Positions 27,766 to 36,945 of a DNA stretch of 64,000 nucleotides are shown one piece after another. Each line of letters starts with the position of its first letter. The stretch's first letter is position 1. The position numbers were made by a program, and so were the translations under genes. The notes below the pieces were generated by a model. It was not told the DNA's origin and did not search any database. It was given only the letters and a program-made list of their open reading frames with translations. The stretch comes from Clostridium saccharobutylicum DSM 13864 (GTDB lineage: Bacteria > Bacillota > Clostridia > Clostridiales > Clostridiaceae), in NCBI RefSeq assembly GCF_000473995.1, contig NC_022571.1, forward strand, positions 3,689,416 through 3,753,415, given 5' to 3'.

Positions 27766-27798
27766 AGGATGCACTAAGAATATAACTTAGTGCATCCT
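27766..27798 (-). terminator. SASP gene terminator
   Basis: Perfect 13-bp arms AGGATGCACTAAG (27766-27778) and CTTAGTGCATCCT (27786-27798), 13 nt beyond the SASP stop on the minus strand. Confidence 0.85.
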
Positions 27799-27810
27799 CT
27801 TATTTATTTA

Positions 27811-28020
27811 TTATTTAAGACCTTGTTCGTAGCTTTCTATCATATGTTTAACCATATATCCACCAACACTTCCGTTTTGTCTTGATGAAAGGTTTCCCTT
27901 ATCTACATTTTCATAATCACTTAATCCTACTTCTGATGCTACCTCAGTTTTTAATCTATTCAATCCTTGTTTTGCCTCTGGAACTAAAGTTCTATTTCTT
28001 CCACTATTATTTGAAGCCAT
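27811..28020 (-). CDS. alpha/beta-type small acid-soluble spore protein
   Basis: 69-aa DNA-coating protein made in the forespore and degraded at germination. Both family signatures are present: KTEVASEVGLS (GPR protease cleavage segment E-V-A-S-E, residues 26-31) and GNLSSRQNGSVGGYMVKHMIESYE at the C-terminal half. ATG has GGAGG upstream. Expression is expected to be sigma-G dependent. Its presence supports an endospore-forming host. Confidence 0.96.
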   Translation of the reverse strand: MASNNSGRNRTLVPEAKQGLNRLKTEVASEVGLSDYENVDKGNLSSRQNGSVGGYMVKHMIESYEQGLK

Positions 28021-28215
28021 ATCTATCTACCTCCATTAGTTATAATATTTTGCCGGCATTAATATATTAACCACTCTAATAAATTATAACCTACAAAAAT
28101 GTTAGTAAATGTAGCATGGATACCTTGTATTAGATAACTTTAGCTATTTATATATATTTTATTATTAAATAAAAAAATCACTGCAATTGCAATATAAAAT
28201 CCATTTTTATTGAAA

Positions 28216-29010
28216 TTACACACATCTTTCTAAAAATTTCTTTAATGCTTCATTAAAGAAATACCAGTCATGAACACCATTCCATTCTTCATATGTAAAA
28301 TCAAAATCAAGTTTTTTCATTTCGTTACTAAATCTCATATTATCCTTACGAAAATAATCCTGACTCCCACATGAAGTATATATCTTAGGTTTATGTGGTT
28401 TCTCATTTGATTTCTTAGCTAATTCTAATATTTCATAATCAGGATTCCATTCTAAATTATCACCAAAAATTGCTTTAAAATCGTTTAAAATCTGTTCCCC
28501 AAATATCTTCTTTGTTTTTTTAAATTCTTCTGTATTTTCATCATATCTTTGGATCTCTAATCCTTCTTTTAAAAATAAACAAGCTGAAGAAAATGCACCA
28601 CAAACTCCGTATTGTTCAGGTTTTGACAATGCACATTTTAATGCTCCATATCCTCCCATAGAACCACCAATCACCATTGTATCTTCTCTTTTTGATGATA
28701 TGTTAAAAAAGCTTTTGCATATAAGTGGTAATTCTTCTGTAATATAAGTAAAGAATTTTGCACCATATTTCATATCTGTATAAAAACTTCTAAAAACTTC
28801 TGGCATAATAAAGATAACATCATAATTATCAGAGTATACTGGCAGCATAGTAAAGTCGGCCCAATCACCATTACTACCACATAATCCATGTAATAAATAA
28901 GCCACTTTATAGCTGCCATCAGCTTTTAACTCATTAGGGGTTACTATTGTTATTCCTGTTTGCATTTCAAGTATTTTTGAAAAAACATTTCCTCGTAATA
29001 TCATATCCAT
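28216..29010 (-). CDS. alpha/beta-hydrolase esterase (acetyl esterase / EsD-like)
   Basis: 264-aa cytoplasmic esterase of the putative-esterase (PF00756) group. Nucleophile elbow GGSMGGYGA (Ser near 117), oxyanion region LLHGLCGSNGDW, catalytic His in GVHDWYFFNEAL near the C terminus. Similar proteins hydrolyse S-formylglutathione or acetylated oligosaccharides; the close relatives in Firmicutes are annotated acetylxylan-type esterases. Single gene, with GGAGG before ATG. Confidence 0.88.
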   Translation of the reverse strand: MDMILRGNVFSKILEMQTGITIVTPNELKADGSYKVAYLLHGLCGSNGDWADFTMLPVYSDNYDVIFIMPEVFRSFYTDMKYGAKFFTYITEELPLICKSFFNISSKREDTMVIGGSMGGYGALKCALSKPEQYGVCGAFSSACLFLKEGLEIQRYDENTEEFKKTKKIFGEQILNDFKAIFGDNLEWNPDYEILELAKKSNEKPHKPKIYTSCGSQDYFRKDNMRFSNEMKKLDFDFTYEEWNGVHDWYFFNEALKKFLERCV

Positions 29011-29392
29011 CCTCCAAATATTATATAAAATTGCTTTAATTGCATTTAAATAGTACTAAGCTGCGTTAATTTAAAGTTGAATTCTTTAAATTAACTATTA
29101 ACAATCATATATTATTAATCATACAAAATATTCCTTATCTAAGCTAGCTAAATTATAAGTCTAAGTTTAAGATAAAAGTTTCATTGCTAAAATAATATCA
29201 TACTAATAAAAAATATAGTTAGTCATAAATACTTCTGTATTATTTGTGCACATATATATGGGTGCTGCAAAATTCATAAATACCTCTATAAAATTAATAA
29301 CCATGCATAAATTAGAAAATTAAATTCTGTAAATGCATGGTTTTTTCATTTATAAATATTATTCTTTCAACGGCCTTAAATAATAAAAATAT
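29011..29392. other. intergenic region with hairpin
   Basis: A partial family 1 end (ATAAGTCTAAGTTTAAGATA) lies near 29155. A hairpin with arms AACCATGCAT (29299-29308) and ATGCATGGTT (29333-29342), followed by TTTTTTC on the plus strand, is the likely terminator of the downstream-strand GGDEF gene. No gene seen. Confidence 0.5.
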
Positions 29393-31570
29393 TTAATTAT
29401 CATATGTTCTTTGTATCTTCTTCACAACTTTATCTATAAATACTTTCACAATAAATGGATCAAACTTTATTCCTGCATTTTGTTTTATTTCATTTATAGC
29501 TTCTTCTACGGTTGAAGCTTTTTTATAAGGTCGTTCAATAGTCATATCATCGAACGAATCTGCAATAGCAATAATCCTTGATTGCAATGAGATTTCATTT
29601 CCTTTCAAACCTTTCGGATAACCGCTACCATCCCATTGTTCATGATGCTCTAATACAAATCTACTTATTTGTGAAAATTTATCTACAGTATTTAAAATAT
29701 GATAACCAATTTCCGGATGACGTTTTACAATATCCCATTCATCTTTACTTAGCTCACCAGGCTTATTAATTATATCCTCATCAATTGTAATTTTACCAAT
29801 ATCATGCATTAATCCTGCAATTTTAATATTCTTAATTTGATCTGGATTTAATTTTAATTCATATGCTATAGCTCCACATATTATACTAACATTCTTAGAA
29901 TGCTGTGCTTCTATCTTATTTTTGTACAGCTTCTCAATTGCACGATCTATAGTCTTCTTCTTCATATTTTCACTTTTTGAAAGTTTATATTTATACATAT
30001 TATCTTCTGCTTTCTTGAAAACATCGTGAATATCATCAAAAACGTCTTTTTTTACAGCAAGACCCATTGAAACTGATAAAACAATATTTTCTGTATCCTC
30101 ATTCGTAATTGCTTCGTCGATACGATTAATGATGCTCCTTGCATCTTCAGCATCAGTATTAGGTAGTAAAATAACAAACTCATCTCCACCAATTCGTGCA
30201 ACAATGTCATTTTTACGACATTTTCTCTTTAAAATTTTTGATATACTTACTAAAAGCCTATCTCCTGCTATATGTCCAAAGGCATCATTAGTTAACTTTA
30301 ATCCATTTACATCTGCCATAATAATACTTAAAGGATAATATTTCTTATCCATATTTAATCTTTCAATTTCTTTTTCATAAAATCTTCTATTATATAAACC
30401 TGTAAGCTGATCATGATAACTTAAAAATTCAATTTCCTCTTCTGCCAATTTTCGCTCTGTTATATCAGATAATAAATTTAATGTTGCATCTTCATTTTCC
30501 CATTCAATCCTAATTGATTTCATCTCAATCCATCGAATGGTGTTATCTTTCTTAACAATTCTAAAAATATTGCTACCATCTTCAACTGCTTCACCTTTCA
30601 ATAGTTTTGTATGATCATTAATAATACGTTCTTTATCATCTGGGTGAATAAAATAACTAGCTTGACGTGAAATCAATTCACTTCTGTAATAACCAGTAAC
30701 TTTTTCTGCTATTGGATTGCAAATTTTTATTTTTCCTTTTTGAAAAACCATAATCATTTCCATAGCATTTTCAAATAATAATCGGTACTTTTTTTCACTT
30801 TGATTTAATGCATCTACAAGCTTATTTCTAAATGTAATATCACGAACTACAAGAATTAAATGTGATATTCCTTTAAGTTTTATTATCTTAGCAGAAATAA
30901 GAGCAACTATTGGTTCTCCACCTTTTTTTGTTAAAATCACTTTTAAATTCTTGCAGTAGCCTTTTGTTTTTATCTCATTAATGAGTTTTTGTCTATCTGA
31001 AGAATCTTTGTAAATACCTATCTCTTCTGGACATTTTCCGATAACATCCTTCATTTCATAGCCAAATGTTTCACAAAAAACTTGATTTACATTTACAATC
31101 AACCCATCATTTAATCTAGTTATTACTGTTGTCTCTGGACTTGTGCTAAATATTTGTTCGAAATGTTTCTTAGCTTCGGTTGCTTCACTTTCAAGGTCAG
31201 ATATTTCATTAAAAATTAATTCTAACTGCTTTGTCATTTGATTAAAAGAATCAGCAATTTCTCCTTTTGAATCAATTTTTTTAGAAAAATCTCCTAAAGA
31301 TACTGCTTTTATATAGCATGCTAAGTTTTTCATAGAAACTTGTAAGTTTTTAGCTACATCAGGCAAATATCCAGTTTCTTTAATTTCGAATCCCACTTCT
31401 CCACGACTAATGAAATTAACAGCATTTCGAATTTCAAGTATAGTATTATAAAGAGATTCAAATCCTTCAACCTCCAACAACTCTTTAGATGGGTATGGTT
31501 CAATTTCTTTATCTTTTATTAAGTTCAATAACAATTTAATTATGATGTCAAGTTTATTTGAGTCACTCAT
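29393..31570 (-). CDS. PAS-PAS-GGDEF-HD-GYP cyclic-di-GMP protein
   Basis: 725-aa cytoplasmic protein. An N-terminal HAMP-like helical stretch (about 55-130) is followed by PAS domains at ~135-255 and ~260-380, GGDEF at ~385-550 with intact RIGGDEF (active diguanylate cyclase signature), and HD-GYP at ~560-725 with HDIGKI and HHEQWDGSGYPKGLKGNEIS. So one chain has the motifs both to make and to break cyclic-di-GMP, with PAS sensing deciding between them. No membrane helix is seen. Single gene. Confidence 0.93.
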   Translation of the reverse strand: MSDSNKLDIIIKLLLNLIKDKEIEPYPSKELLEVEGFESLYNTILEIRNAVNFISRGEVGFEIKETGYLPDVAKNLQVSMKNLACYIKAVSLGDFSKKIDSKGEIADSFNQMTKQLELIFNEISDLESEATEAKKHFEQIFSTSPETTVITRLNDGLIVNVNQVFCETFGYEMKDVIGKCPEEIGIYKDSSDRQKLINEIKTKGYCKNLKVILTKKGGEPIVALISAKIIKLKGISHLILVVRDITFRNKLVDALNQSEKKYRLLFENAMEMIMVFQKGKIKICNPIAEKVTGYYRSELISRQASYFIHPDDKERIINDHTKLLKGEAVEDGSNIFRIVKKDNTIRWIEMKSIRIEWENEDATLNLLSDITERKLAEEEIEFLSYHDQLTGLYNRRFYEKEIERLNMDKKYYPLSIIMADVNGLKLTNDAFGHIAGDRLLVSISKILKRKCRKNDIVARIGGDEFVILLPNTDAEDARSIINRIDEAITNEDTENIVLSVSMGLAVKKDVFDDIHDVFKKAEDNMYKYKLSKSENMKKKTIDRAIEKLYKNKIEAQHSKNVSIICGAIAYELKLNPDQIKNIKIAGLMHDIGKITIDEDIINKPGELSKDEWDIVKRHPEIGYHILNTVDKFSQISRFVLEHHEQWDGSGYPKGLKGNEISLQSRIIAIADSFDDMTIERPYKKASTVEEAINEIKQNAGIKFDPFIVKVFIDKVVKKIQRTYDN

Positions 31571-31727
31571 TTTAATCCCTCACTATTAATTATTTTTAAT
31601 AGAATTTTCCTTAAAGCTATATATTTAATCTCATAAATATTAAAAAGCTATGTATTTTTCATTAAAATTAATTTAAATTATCTTCAATTCACTATAACTT
31701 TTATAATATAAATTTTATTTTTATAAA

Positions 31728-32417
31728 TTATAATGATTTTATATACAAATTTTTAGATAATTCTCTCAGTTTATTTTCATCCAATATGGATACTGTTTTA
31801 TTATCACATTTTATAATTGATTTTTCTTCAAGCTCTTTTAAAGTCCTATTTAAATGCCTATAAGTTGTTCCTAAAAATTGAGCAATTTCTGAGAATGACG
31901 AGTCTAAAACTATATAGTTTTTCTCGGTTAAATTCTCAACTAAATAACTAGCTAATCTATTTATAAGTGGATATACAAAATTATATGAAGTATTATTAAC
32001 AGTTACATAAAGTTTTTCACTTAATGAATCTATCAAATGACGCAAAAACTTAGGATTATCCAAATATAATTTTCTTAGCAAATTTGAAGATATCGCTATT
32101 AAATAGCTATCTTCTACTGCATCAATATCACAAGCTATAGGCAAATTCTTTAAAAGTTCTAAATCTCCTATAGAATTAAAATCTTTATAAAACTTTAACA
32201 GCATTGACTTACCATTTTCAAAAAGATATGTAACTTTAATTTTTCCATCTACAAGAATATAATAATATTCTAAATTAGTTTGTGCTTTTAATATATACTC
32301 CCCTTTTTCATAAAAGTGAAGCTCCATATGATTAATTAAATCTGCATCAAATATATTTTCTATATTATGTTTTGAAATATAATGATTTAAAAGATTAATA
32401 TTTAAAATTCTTTTCAT
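31728..32417 (-). CDS. Crp/Fnr-family transcription regulator
   Basis: 229 aa. N-terminal cyclic-nucleotide-binding-type barrel (about 20-130; ILVDGKIKVTYLFENGKSMLL, KDFNSIGDLELL), central dimer helix, and C-terminal winged helix (FSEIAQFLGTTYRHLNRTLKELEEKSII). No cysteines arranged for an Fe-S cluster, so not a classical Fnr; the layout is YeiL-like. ATG 32417 follows GGGAGGG; an upstream in-frame ATG lies inside a perfect 20-bp palindrome and is rejected. Autoregulation through that palindrome is likely. Confidence 0.88.
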   Translation of the reverse strand: MKRILNINLLNHYISKHNIENIFDADLINHMELHFYEKGEYILKAQTNLEYYYILVDGKIKVTYLFENGKSMLLKFYKDFNSIGDLELLKNLPIACDIDAVEDSYLIAISSNLLRKLYLDNPKFLRHLIDSLSEKLYVTVNNTSYNFVYPLINRLASYLVENLTEKNYIVLDSSFSEIAQFLGTTYRHLNRTLKELEEKSIIKCDNKTVSILDENKLRELSKNLYIKSL

Positions 32418-32427
32418 TATCCCTCCC

Positions 32428-32447
32428 AACATGACATATGTCATGTT
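32428..32447. promoter_or_regulatory. perfect 20-bp palindrome, probable Crp/Fnr operator
   Basis: AACATGACATATGTCATGTT is a perfect palindrome with its 3' edge 10 nt before the start codon of the Crp/Fnr-type gene, between its ribosome binding site and its promoter. Its TGACA-N2-TGTCA half-sites are suited to a dimeric winged-helix regulator. The divergent yjjG-like gene starts 116 nt away, so one site could control both. Confidence 0.7.
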
Positions 32448-32562
32448 CAAACTCTTGCAAATATAATATTTTATTTATAAGGAATTGTAAAGTAAAAATA
32501 ATTAATTATTAAAAATATAATATTTTTAATAAAAAATTTAATAACTTATACGGAGGAAAACT

Positions 32563-33246
32563 ATGGAATACGAAATTATACTATTCGATGCTGATGAAAC
32601 TTTATTTGATTTCAAAAGATCTGAAAAAGATGCAATAAAAAATACTATGATTGAATTTAATATAGACTATAATGAGAATTATCACTTAAAAATATATCAA
32701 GAAATAAACACAGCTATTTGGAAAGAATTTGAGAATGGACTTATCACGCAAAAAAAATTAAAAGTAGATAGATTTAAAAGATTGTCAGACAAGCTAGATA
32801 TTAAATTTGATGAAAATAAATTCGCAAAAAGCTATATAAAACATTTAGCTAATGCATCCTTTTTATATGAAGATAGTATGGAACTTGTAAAAAGTCTTTA
32901 TAATAACCATAAACTTATTATAATTACAAATGGCCTTAAGGATGTACAAGACAATAGAATAAGAAATTCCGTTATCGCCAAATACTTCCGATGTATAGTC
33001 GTATCTGAAGAAGTTGGGATATCAAAGCCAGATTCAAAAATATTTGAACATGCTTTAAGGAATATAAATTATACAAATAAAAGCAAAATATTAATGGTAG
33101 GAGATAGTTTAACTTCTGATATACAAGGTGGAATAAATTTCGGTATAGATACATGCTGGTATAATCCAAATAATATACAAAATAAAAGTGAACTAAATCC
33201 TACTTATGAGATTTCTAATCTAATGAATCTCATAGATATAATTTAG
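32563..33246 (+). CDS. HAD-family nucleotidase, YjjG/YfnB type
   Basis: 227-aa phosphatase of the HAD superfamily. Motif I LFDADETLF with the nucleophile Asp near residue 9, motif II IITNGLKD, Lys in SEEVGISKPDSKIF, and motif IV MVGDSLTSDIQGG. The helical cap after motif I (DFKRSEKDAIKNTM, WKEFENGLIT) is of the YjjG type, which clears noncanonical pyrimidine nucleotides. GGAGG precedes ATG. Divergent from the Crp/Fnr gene. Confidence 0.9.
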   Translation: MEYEIILFDADETLFDFKRSEKDAIKNTMIEFNIDYNENYHLKIYQEINTAIWKEFENGLITQKKLKVDRFKRLSDKLDIKFDENKFAKSYIKHLANASFLYEDSMELVKSLYNNHKLIIITNGLKDVQDNRIRNSVIAKYFRCIVVSEEVGISKPDSKIFEHALRNINYTNKSKILMVGDSLTSDIQGGINFGIDTCWYNPNNIQNKSELNPTYEISNLMNLIDII

Positions 33247-33492
33247 AATTAAAGTTATGTGTTAACTAAGAGAAAAAATAGTGTTCTTTTTATTTCAATT
33301 AGGCACATAAAAAATAACAAAACAAAGATGAATTGCATATTTCGTATTAGACAATGAAGCAAATTTTGCTCATACTAAGTCTATTAGTATACTAACTCAA
33401 TCTGACTTAAATCTGCATTCATACTAGTCAATTATTTTTTAATTGTGCCTTATTATAAAAATTATTTAATCATTTACTTTTAAATTCATCCT
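33247..33492. repeat. repeat-rich intergenic region
   Basis: Contains an eroded family 1 end (GAATTAAAGTTATGTG, TTAACTAAGAGAAAA, near 33244-33280) and a family 2 end (TAGGCACATAAAAAATAAC near 33299-33317). No gene seen. Confidence 0.45.
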
Positions 33493-34473
33493 CTACACAA
33501 TTTTCCATAGATTCTTATCTCCACTTAATTCAGCAACACAGCTAGCAATTGAGTTTTTAACCATTTCATCTAGAGCTTGTCTTGTATGAAAAGCTGTATG
33601 CGGCGTAAGTATTACGTTTGGCATCGATCTAAGTATCGCCATATTTCTATGGGGTATAACTTTATTCTTGAATTCTTTATAGTAATATTCCGTTTCATCC
33701 TCTATTACATCCAAAGCAGCTCCTCCAATTTTTCCATTTTCAATTGCTTCAATTAAAGCATCTGTATCAATTAAGCTACCTCTAGCTGTATTTATAATGA
33801 TTGCTCTGTCTTTCATAGAATTGATAACATCTTTGTCAATCATATGAAAGCTTTCGTCTGTAGCCGGCATGTGCAACGAAATTATATCACTTTCAGCATA
33901 TAGTTCATTTAAAGATACATAATTTAAAATTCCTTTCATTTCTTCTTTTTCACGTCTACTATATGCAATAATTCTACAGCCAAATACCTGAAGCATCTTT
34001 GCAACCTGCATTCCAATCTTTCCTGTTCCAATAATCCCTACTGTTAAGTTCTTTAAAAGACATCCTTGTACATTATTTAACGAAAAATCTTGATTCTGAT
34101 AAGAATTAATAATTGTTTTAATATTTCTTTCTGCCATGAGCATAAGCATAACTGTATACTCCGCAACACTATCTGGCGAATATTCTGAATTTCCTACACC
34201 CATACCTATCTCCTTCGCTCTTTCTATATCAATATGATCATAACCAATTGTCCTAGTGGAGATATATCTAACACCCTCTTTATAAAAAGCATCTATCAAA
34301 TCCGATTTAACTGGAGTTGTAATTATACACACTGCATCTGCATTATGAGCCAATTTTATATTCTCCATTTTTGGTGGTTCATTAGTAAATACAATCTCTA
34401 TTCCATGTTTTTCTTCAAGTCCTTCATAATAAGGCTTTTCCATATCCAGTACACTATAAACTACAATCTTCAT
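33493..34473 (-). CDS. D-2-hydroxyacid dehydrogenase (D-lactate dehydrogenase-like)
   Basis: 326-aa NAD-dependent enzyme interconverting a 2-keto acid and a D-2-hydroxyacid, most like fermentative D-lactate dehydrogenase / VanH. Rossmann loop GIIGTGKIGMQ, substrate region STRTIGYDHID, the NTARGSLID motif with catalytic Arg, Glu in DVIEDETE and catalytic His in LTPHTAFHT. ATG 34473 has AAAGGAG eight bases upstream; an in-frame start ten codons earlier reads through that site. Single gene. Lactate formation would re-oxidise NADH. Confidence 0.9.
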   Translation of the reverse strand: MKIVVYSVLDMEKPYYEGLEEKHGIEIVFTNEPPKMENIKLAHNADAVCIITTPVKSDLIDAFYKEGVRYISTRTIGYDHIDIERAKEIGMGVGNSEYSPDSVAEYTVMLMLMAERNIKTIINSYQNQDFSLNNVQGCLLKNLTVGIIGTGKIGMQVAKMLQVFGCRIIAYSRREKEEMKGILNYVSLNELYAESDIISLHMPATDESFHMIDKDVINSMKDRAIIINTARGSLIDTDALIEAIENGKIGGAALDVIEDETEYYYKEFKNKVIPHRNMAILRSMPNVILTPHTAFHTRQALDEMVKNSIASCVAELSGDKNLWKIV

Positions 34474-34560
34474 TACTAAATCTCCTTTATTTGGTATTTC
34501 CAATTATTTAAAATCATATTATACTACTTTGAATATAAATTCAATCTCATTTTAACACTA

Positions 34561-34785
34561 CTATAGATAAACAACTTTGAATTTCAATGAAAAACCCTAT
34601 GGAAACAAACAAATTAGTGCTTAAATTTATACATTGAATTTATAGTAAAACTAGAAATTAGGGATATGTTTTTGTGAAGCGTTTCGTTAGGAATTTTTAT
34701 GGTTATGATTCCTTAGAAACCGCAACAAAAACATATCCCTAATTTCAGTAAACATAACTCTAAATTTCAAACTATTTATCTATAG
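34561..34785. repeat. nested palindrome with family 1 ends
   Basis: Outer ends CTATAGATAAACAACTTT at 34561 and ACTATTTATCTATAG to 34785. Inside is a perfect 22-bp inverted repeat, 34654-34675 with 34725-34746 (core AGGGATATGTTTTTG), and inside that shorter pairs (GCGTTTC / GAAACCGC, TTAGGAAT / ATTCCTTA). The whole 225 nt can fold as one long hairpin. It fills the gap between two minus-strand genes. Confidence 0.75.
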
Positions 34786-34788
34786 ATT

Positions 34789-35448
34789 TTATAATTTTTT
34801 TAATAACATTGTATCAAATTTGTCTATTGTCATTTGAATGCTATTTATAAGCTTACTTACATGATATCCATCAGCTACTGCATGTGATATTGTCACAGTA
34901 AATGGCATAATCCATTTTCCATTCTCTTCATGATATTTTCCATACGTTATTATTGGCATTAATGATGGACTAGAATCATTAGTATATGTTGAATATCCTG
35001 TATAACTAAGCCATGGAACACAAGATATACAATAAAAATTTTTAGGCTGATTATCTTTTATTTTTACGCCTTTAATATTTGAATACTTTTCAATATCACA
35101 TTTATAGTTATCATAAAATTTATAGAAATCGTTATCATACAATGACCAAAGATCTGAAAAAGTATTATCATCTTTATGAAAAATTGTATAACTAGGATGA
35201 ACCATATCATATATTATTAATTTATCATCTTCTCCATACCTCATACGAAATTCTGGCATCAAATTTATGTTATAAGTAACACAATAAATAAATGAAGGAT
35301 AAAATTTTAAATTATTATTTTCCAATAACTTTTTAAATACAGTAACATCAAGATTTGCAGTAATACTATAACCACATTTAAGCTGTTCTATATAGTATTT
35401 AAAATGTTCCCTTCTTTCCCATTTTTCAAGATTAACTACATGAAACAT
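34789..35448 (-). CDS. chloramphenicol acetyltransferase family protein
   Basis: 219 aa, the CAT length, cytoplasmic trimer in the known family. The catalytic block is SHAVADGYHVSKL with His near residue 187 and the conserved Asp-Gly; the N terminus FHVVNLEKWERREHFKYY and PSFIYCVTYNINLMPEFRMR are CAT blocks, and WLSYTGYSTY is the beta strand before the Ser residue. It would inactivate chloramphenicol by 3-O-acetylation; chromosomal copies in clostridia may have other acceptors. Single gene. Confidence 0.93.
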   Translation of the reverse strand: MFHVVNLEKWERREHFKYYIEQLKCGYSITANLDVTVFKKLLENNNLKFYPSFIYCVTYNINLMPEFRMRYGEDDKLIIYDMVHPSYTIFHKDDNTFSDLWSLYDNDFYKFYDNYKCDIEKYSNIKGVKIKDNQPKNFYCISCVPWLSYTGYSTYTNDSSPSLMPIITYGKYHEENGKWIMPFTVTISHAVADGYHVSKLINSIQMTIDKFDTMLLKKL

Positions 35449-35463
35449 AAACTAAACTTCCTC

Positions 35464-35499
35464 CTTAAGGCACATAAAAAAATAACAATTTCATGTGCC
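35464..35499. repeat. family 2 short palindrome
   Basis: TAAGGCACATAAAAAAATAA paired with TTTCATGTGCCTA; the shortest copy of repeat family 2, upstream of the CAT gene. Confidence 0.6.
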
Positions 35500-35610
35500 T
35501 AAAACTTATCTCTCTATTCATTTTATCTATTTAATTAAACTAAAATACCATTAAATATTAAATTATAAGTGGAATTATAAAAATTTAAAAATGTTCTAAT
35601 ATTTTTTATA

Positions 35611-35634
35611 GTGATAAAAATGTTAATTTATCAC
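35611..35634. promoter_or_regulatory. dyad upstream of CAT gene
   Basis: GTGATAAA, 8-nt spacer, TTTATCAC: a perfect 8-bp inverted repeat with GTGA...TCAC edges as in Crp-type sites. It is about 165 nt upstream of the CAT gene and could also be a plain AT-rich hairpin. Confidence 0.35.
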
Positions 35635-35705
35635 GGAGTGTACATAATCAATTTTTTTAATAAAAATAAGAAGTACCATCTTCAGCACTTCTTATCATCA
35701 TATTT

Positions 35706-35881
35706 TTAATTATTTATCTCTATATTACAAATCATAAAATTAAATATATCCATATTTTCTTTTATTCTTGATAATGTTGTTGATTTAGGAATAGTGGTAA
35801 CCCCCATTTGCAAATCCCATCTTAATACTATTTGTGAAATTGAAAAAAATGACTCCTGTTCAATACAGAAATCATCTTCTT
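35706..35881 (-). pseudogene. remnant of aldo/keto reductase C terminus
   Basis: On the minus strand the frame reads ...SISQIVLRWDLQMGVTTIPKSTTLSRIKENMDIFNF... to a TAA at 35706. LRW-x-LQ-x-GV-x-x-IPKS and RIKEN-x-DIF are the C-terminal NADPH-binding signature of aldo/keto reductases. About 58 codons remain and a stop closes the frame upstream, so roughly four fifths of the gene is gone. Confidence 0.8.
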
Positions 35882-35961
35882 AACGTTACCTAAACTTTTT
35901 TTAACTGACCTTGACAAAAGGTACATTTTATTTCGTAAGTTACTTTTTTATTTGTATATCA

Positions 35962-36606
35962 TTACGATATTCTTTTTACCTCATAAAATACGCCTTCAAC
36001 AAAATAAAGCAAAGTATCGTTATCTTTAATAAATAAAGTAGCTCCTTCACCATTTTGGTTCGATATATCTAATTCAGTAATAGAATCAGTATCAACACCT
36101 ATTTTTGAAAGATTAGTATGATAATCACTGACTATAGTGTTTTGTGTTTGATTAGTCGTTGTATATTTTGGGTTATTATAAGACACATCCCCAACAGTTG
36201 CTACTTGACTAGAAAAGCTCATTTTCTCCCCTATTAATGAGTCATCAGCACCAGCCGATACCTTTGCATACCCAGCTACTTTTTTTAATTCCCAGTTACC
36301 ATAAAATGATTTTTGATCTTTGTTACTTTCTTTAGAAGTATTTTGTGAACTGGTATTATTATTTGTGCTCTTTTCTGTTTTATTAGTATTTGTGTTTGTA
36401 CTATCTTTTTTATTACTATTTGTATTGTCACTATCTTTTTGTGCAGCAACATTATTATCCTTTATATCAGTAGTAGTGTTTTCTTGATTATCAGTTGTAA
36501 TAGCCGTATCTTTTGTACTATCATTACTTTGTACTTTTTGATTCCCACAACCACTTAATGTTATTAGCATAACTGCTACTGATAAAATAATTTGTATACG
36601 CTTCAA
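35962..36606 (-). CDS. lipoprotein with Asn/Thr-rich linker, unknown function
   Basis: 214 aa. Lipobox LSGCG with lipidated Cys20, a low-complexity Asn/Thr/Ser/Lys linker (about 25-100), then a ~110-aa folded domain beginning FYGNWELKKVAGYAKVSAG with a lipocalin-like GxW opening and ending LYFVEGVFYEVKRI. The W-E-L-K-K-V-A-G-Y opening and closing strand suggest a small beta-barrel. Function not known. Single gene. Confidence 0.7.
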   Translation of the reverse strand: MKRIQIILSVAVMLITLSGCGNQKVQSNDSTKDTAITTDNQENTTTDIKDNNVAAQKDSDNTNSNKKDSTNTNTNKTEKSTNNNTSSQNTSKESNKDQKSFYGNWELKKVAGYAKVSAGADDSLIGEKMSFSSQVATVGDVSYNNPKYTTTNQTQNTIVSDYHTNLSKIGVDTDSITELDISNQNGEGATLFIKDNDTLLYFVEGVFYEVKRIS

Positions 36607-36792
36607 TTCTATTCTCCTTTTCTATTGTGAATATATATAATGTAAATATTATACTTATTATACCATAAACCTCTAAATCATTATATATAGCTATGATAGT
36701 ACAAAAATCCTTGGATAATATCTTATCAAAATCTACCACACAAATTATTTAATTCAATAAAACGACTTACAAAAAAATGCTACCAGTATCTT

Positions 36793-36945
36793 TCATCCTA
36801 TTCCAATATAATGCAAAGAAATCGCCACTGCTTTACTTAATACAAGGTAGTTTCCTGATCTATCTATGCCTATCAAAATTAAAATGATTCCTACAATAAT
36901 CATTAAAATAGAATATTTGTACTCCCTAATAAATGTGCTCCCCAT
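36793..36945 (-). CDS. 50-aa membrane protein, CD1871A-like
   Basis: A 50-aa product: MGSTFIREYKYS, one membrane helix (about 11-28, MIIVGIILILIGI), then DRSGNYLVLSKAVAISLHYIGIG. It has AAGGGGG before ATG. The end resembles the CD1871A-type CXXC small membrane proteins of clostridia, whose C terminus as I know it reads CLECIGIG; here the two cysteines are Ser and Tyr. Family assignment is from memory and tentative. Confidence 0.6.
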   Translation of the reverse strand: MGSTFIREYKYSILMIIVGIILILIGIDRSGNYLVLSKAVAISLHYIGIG

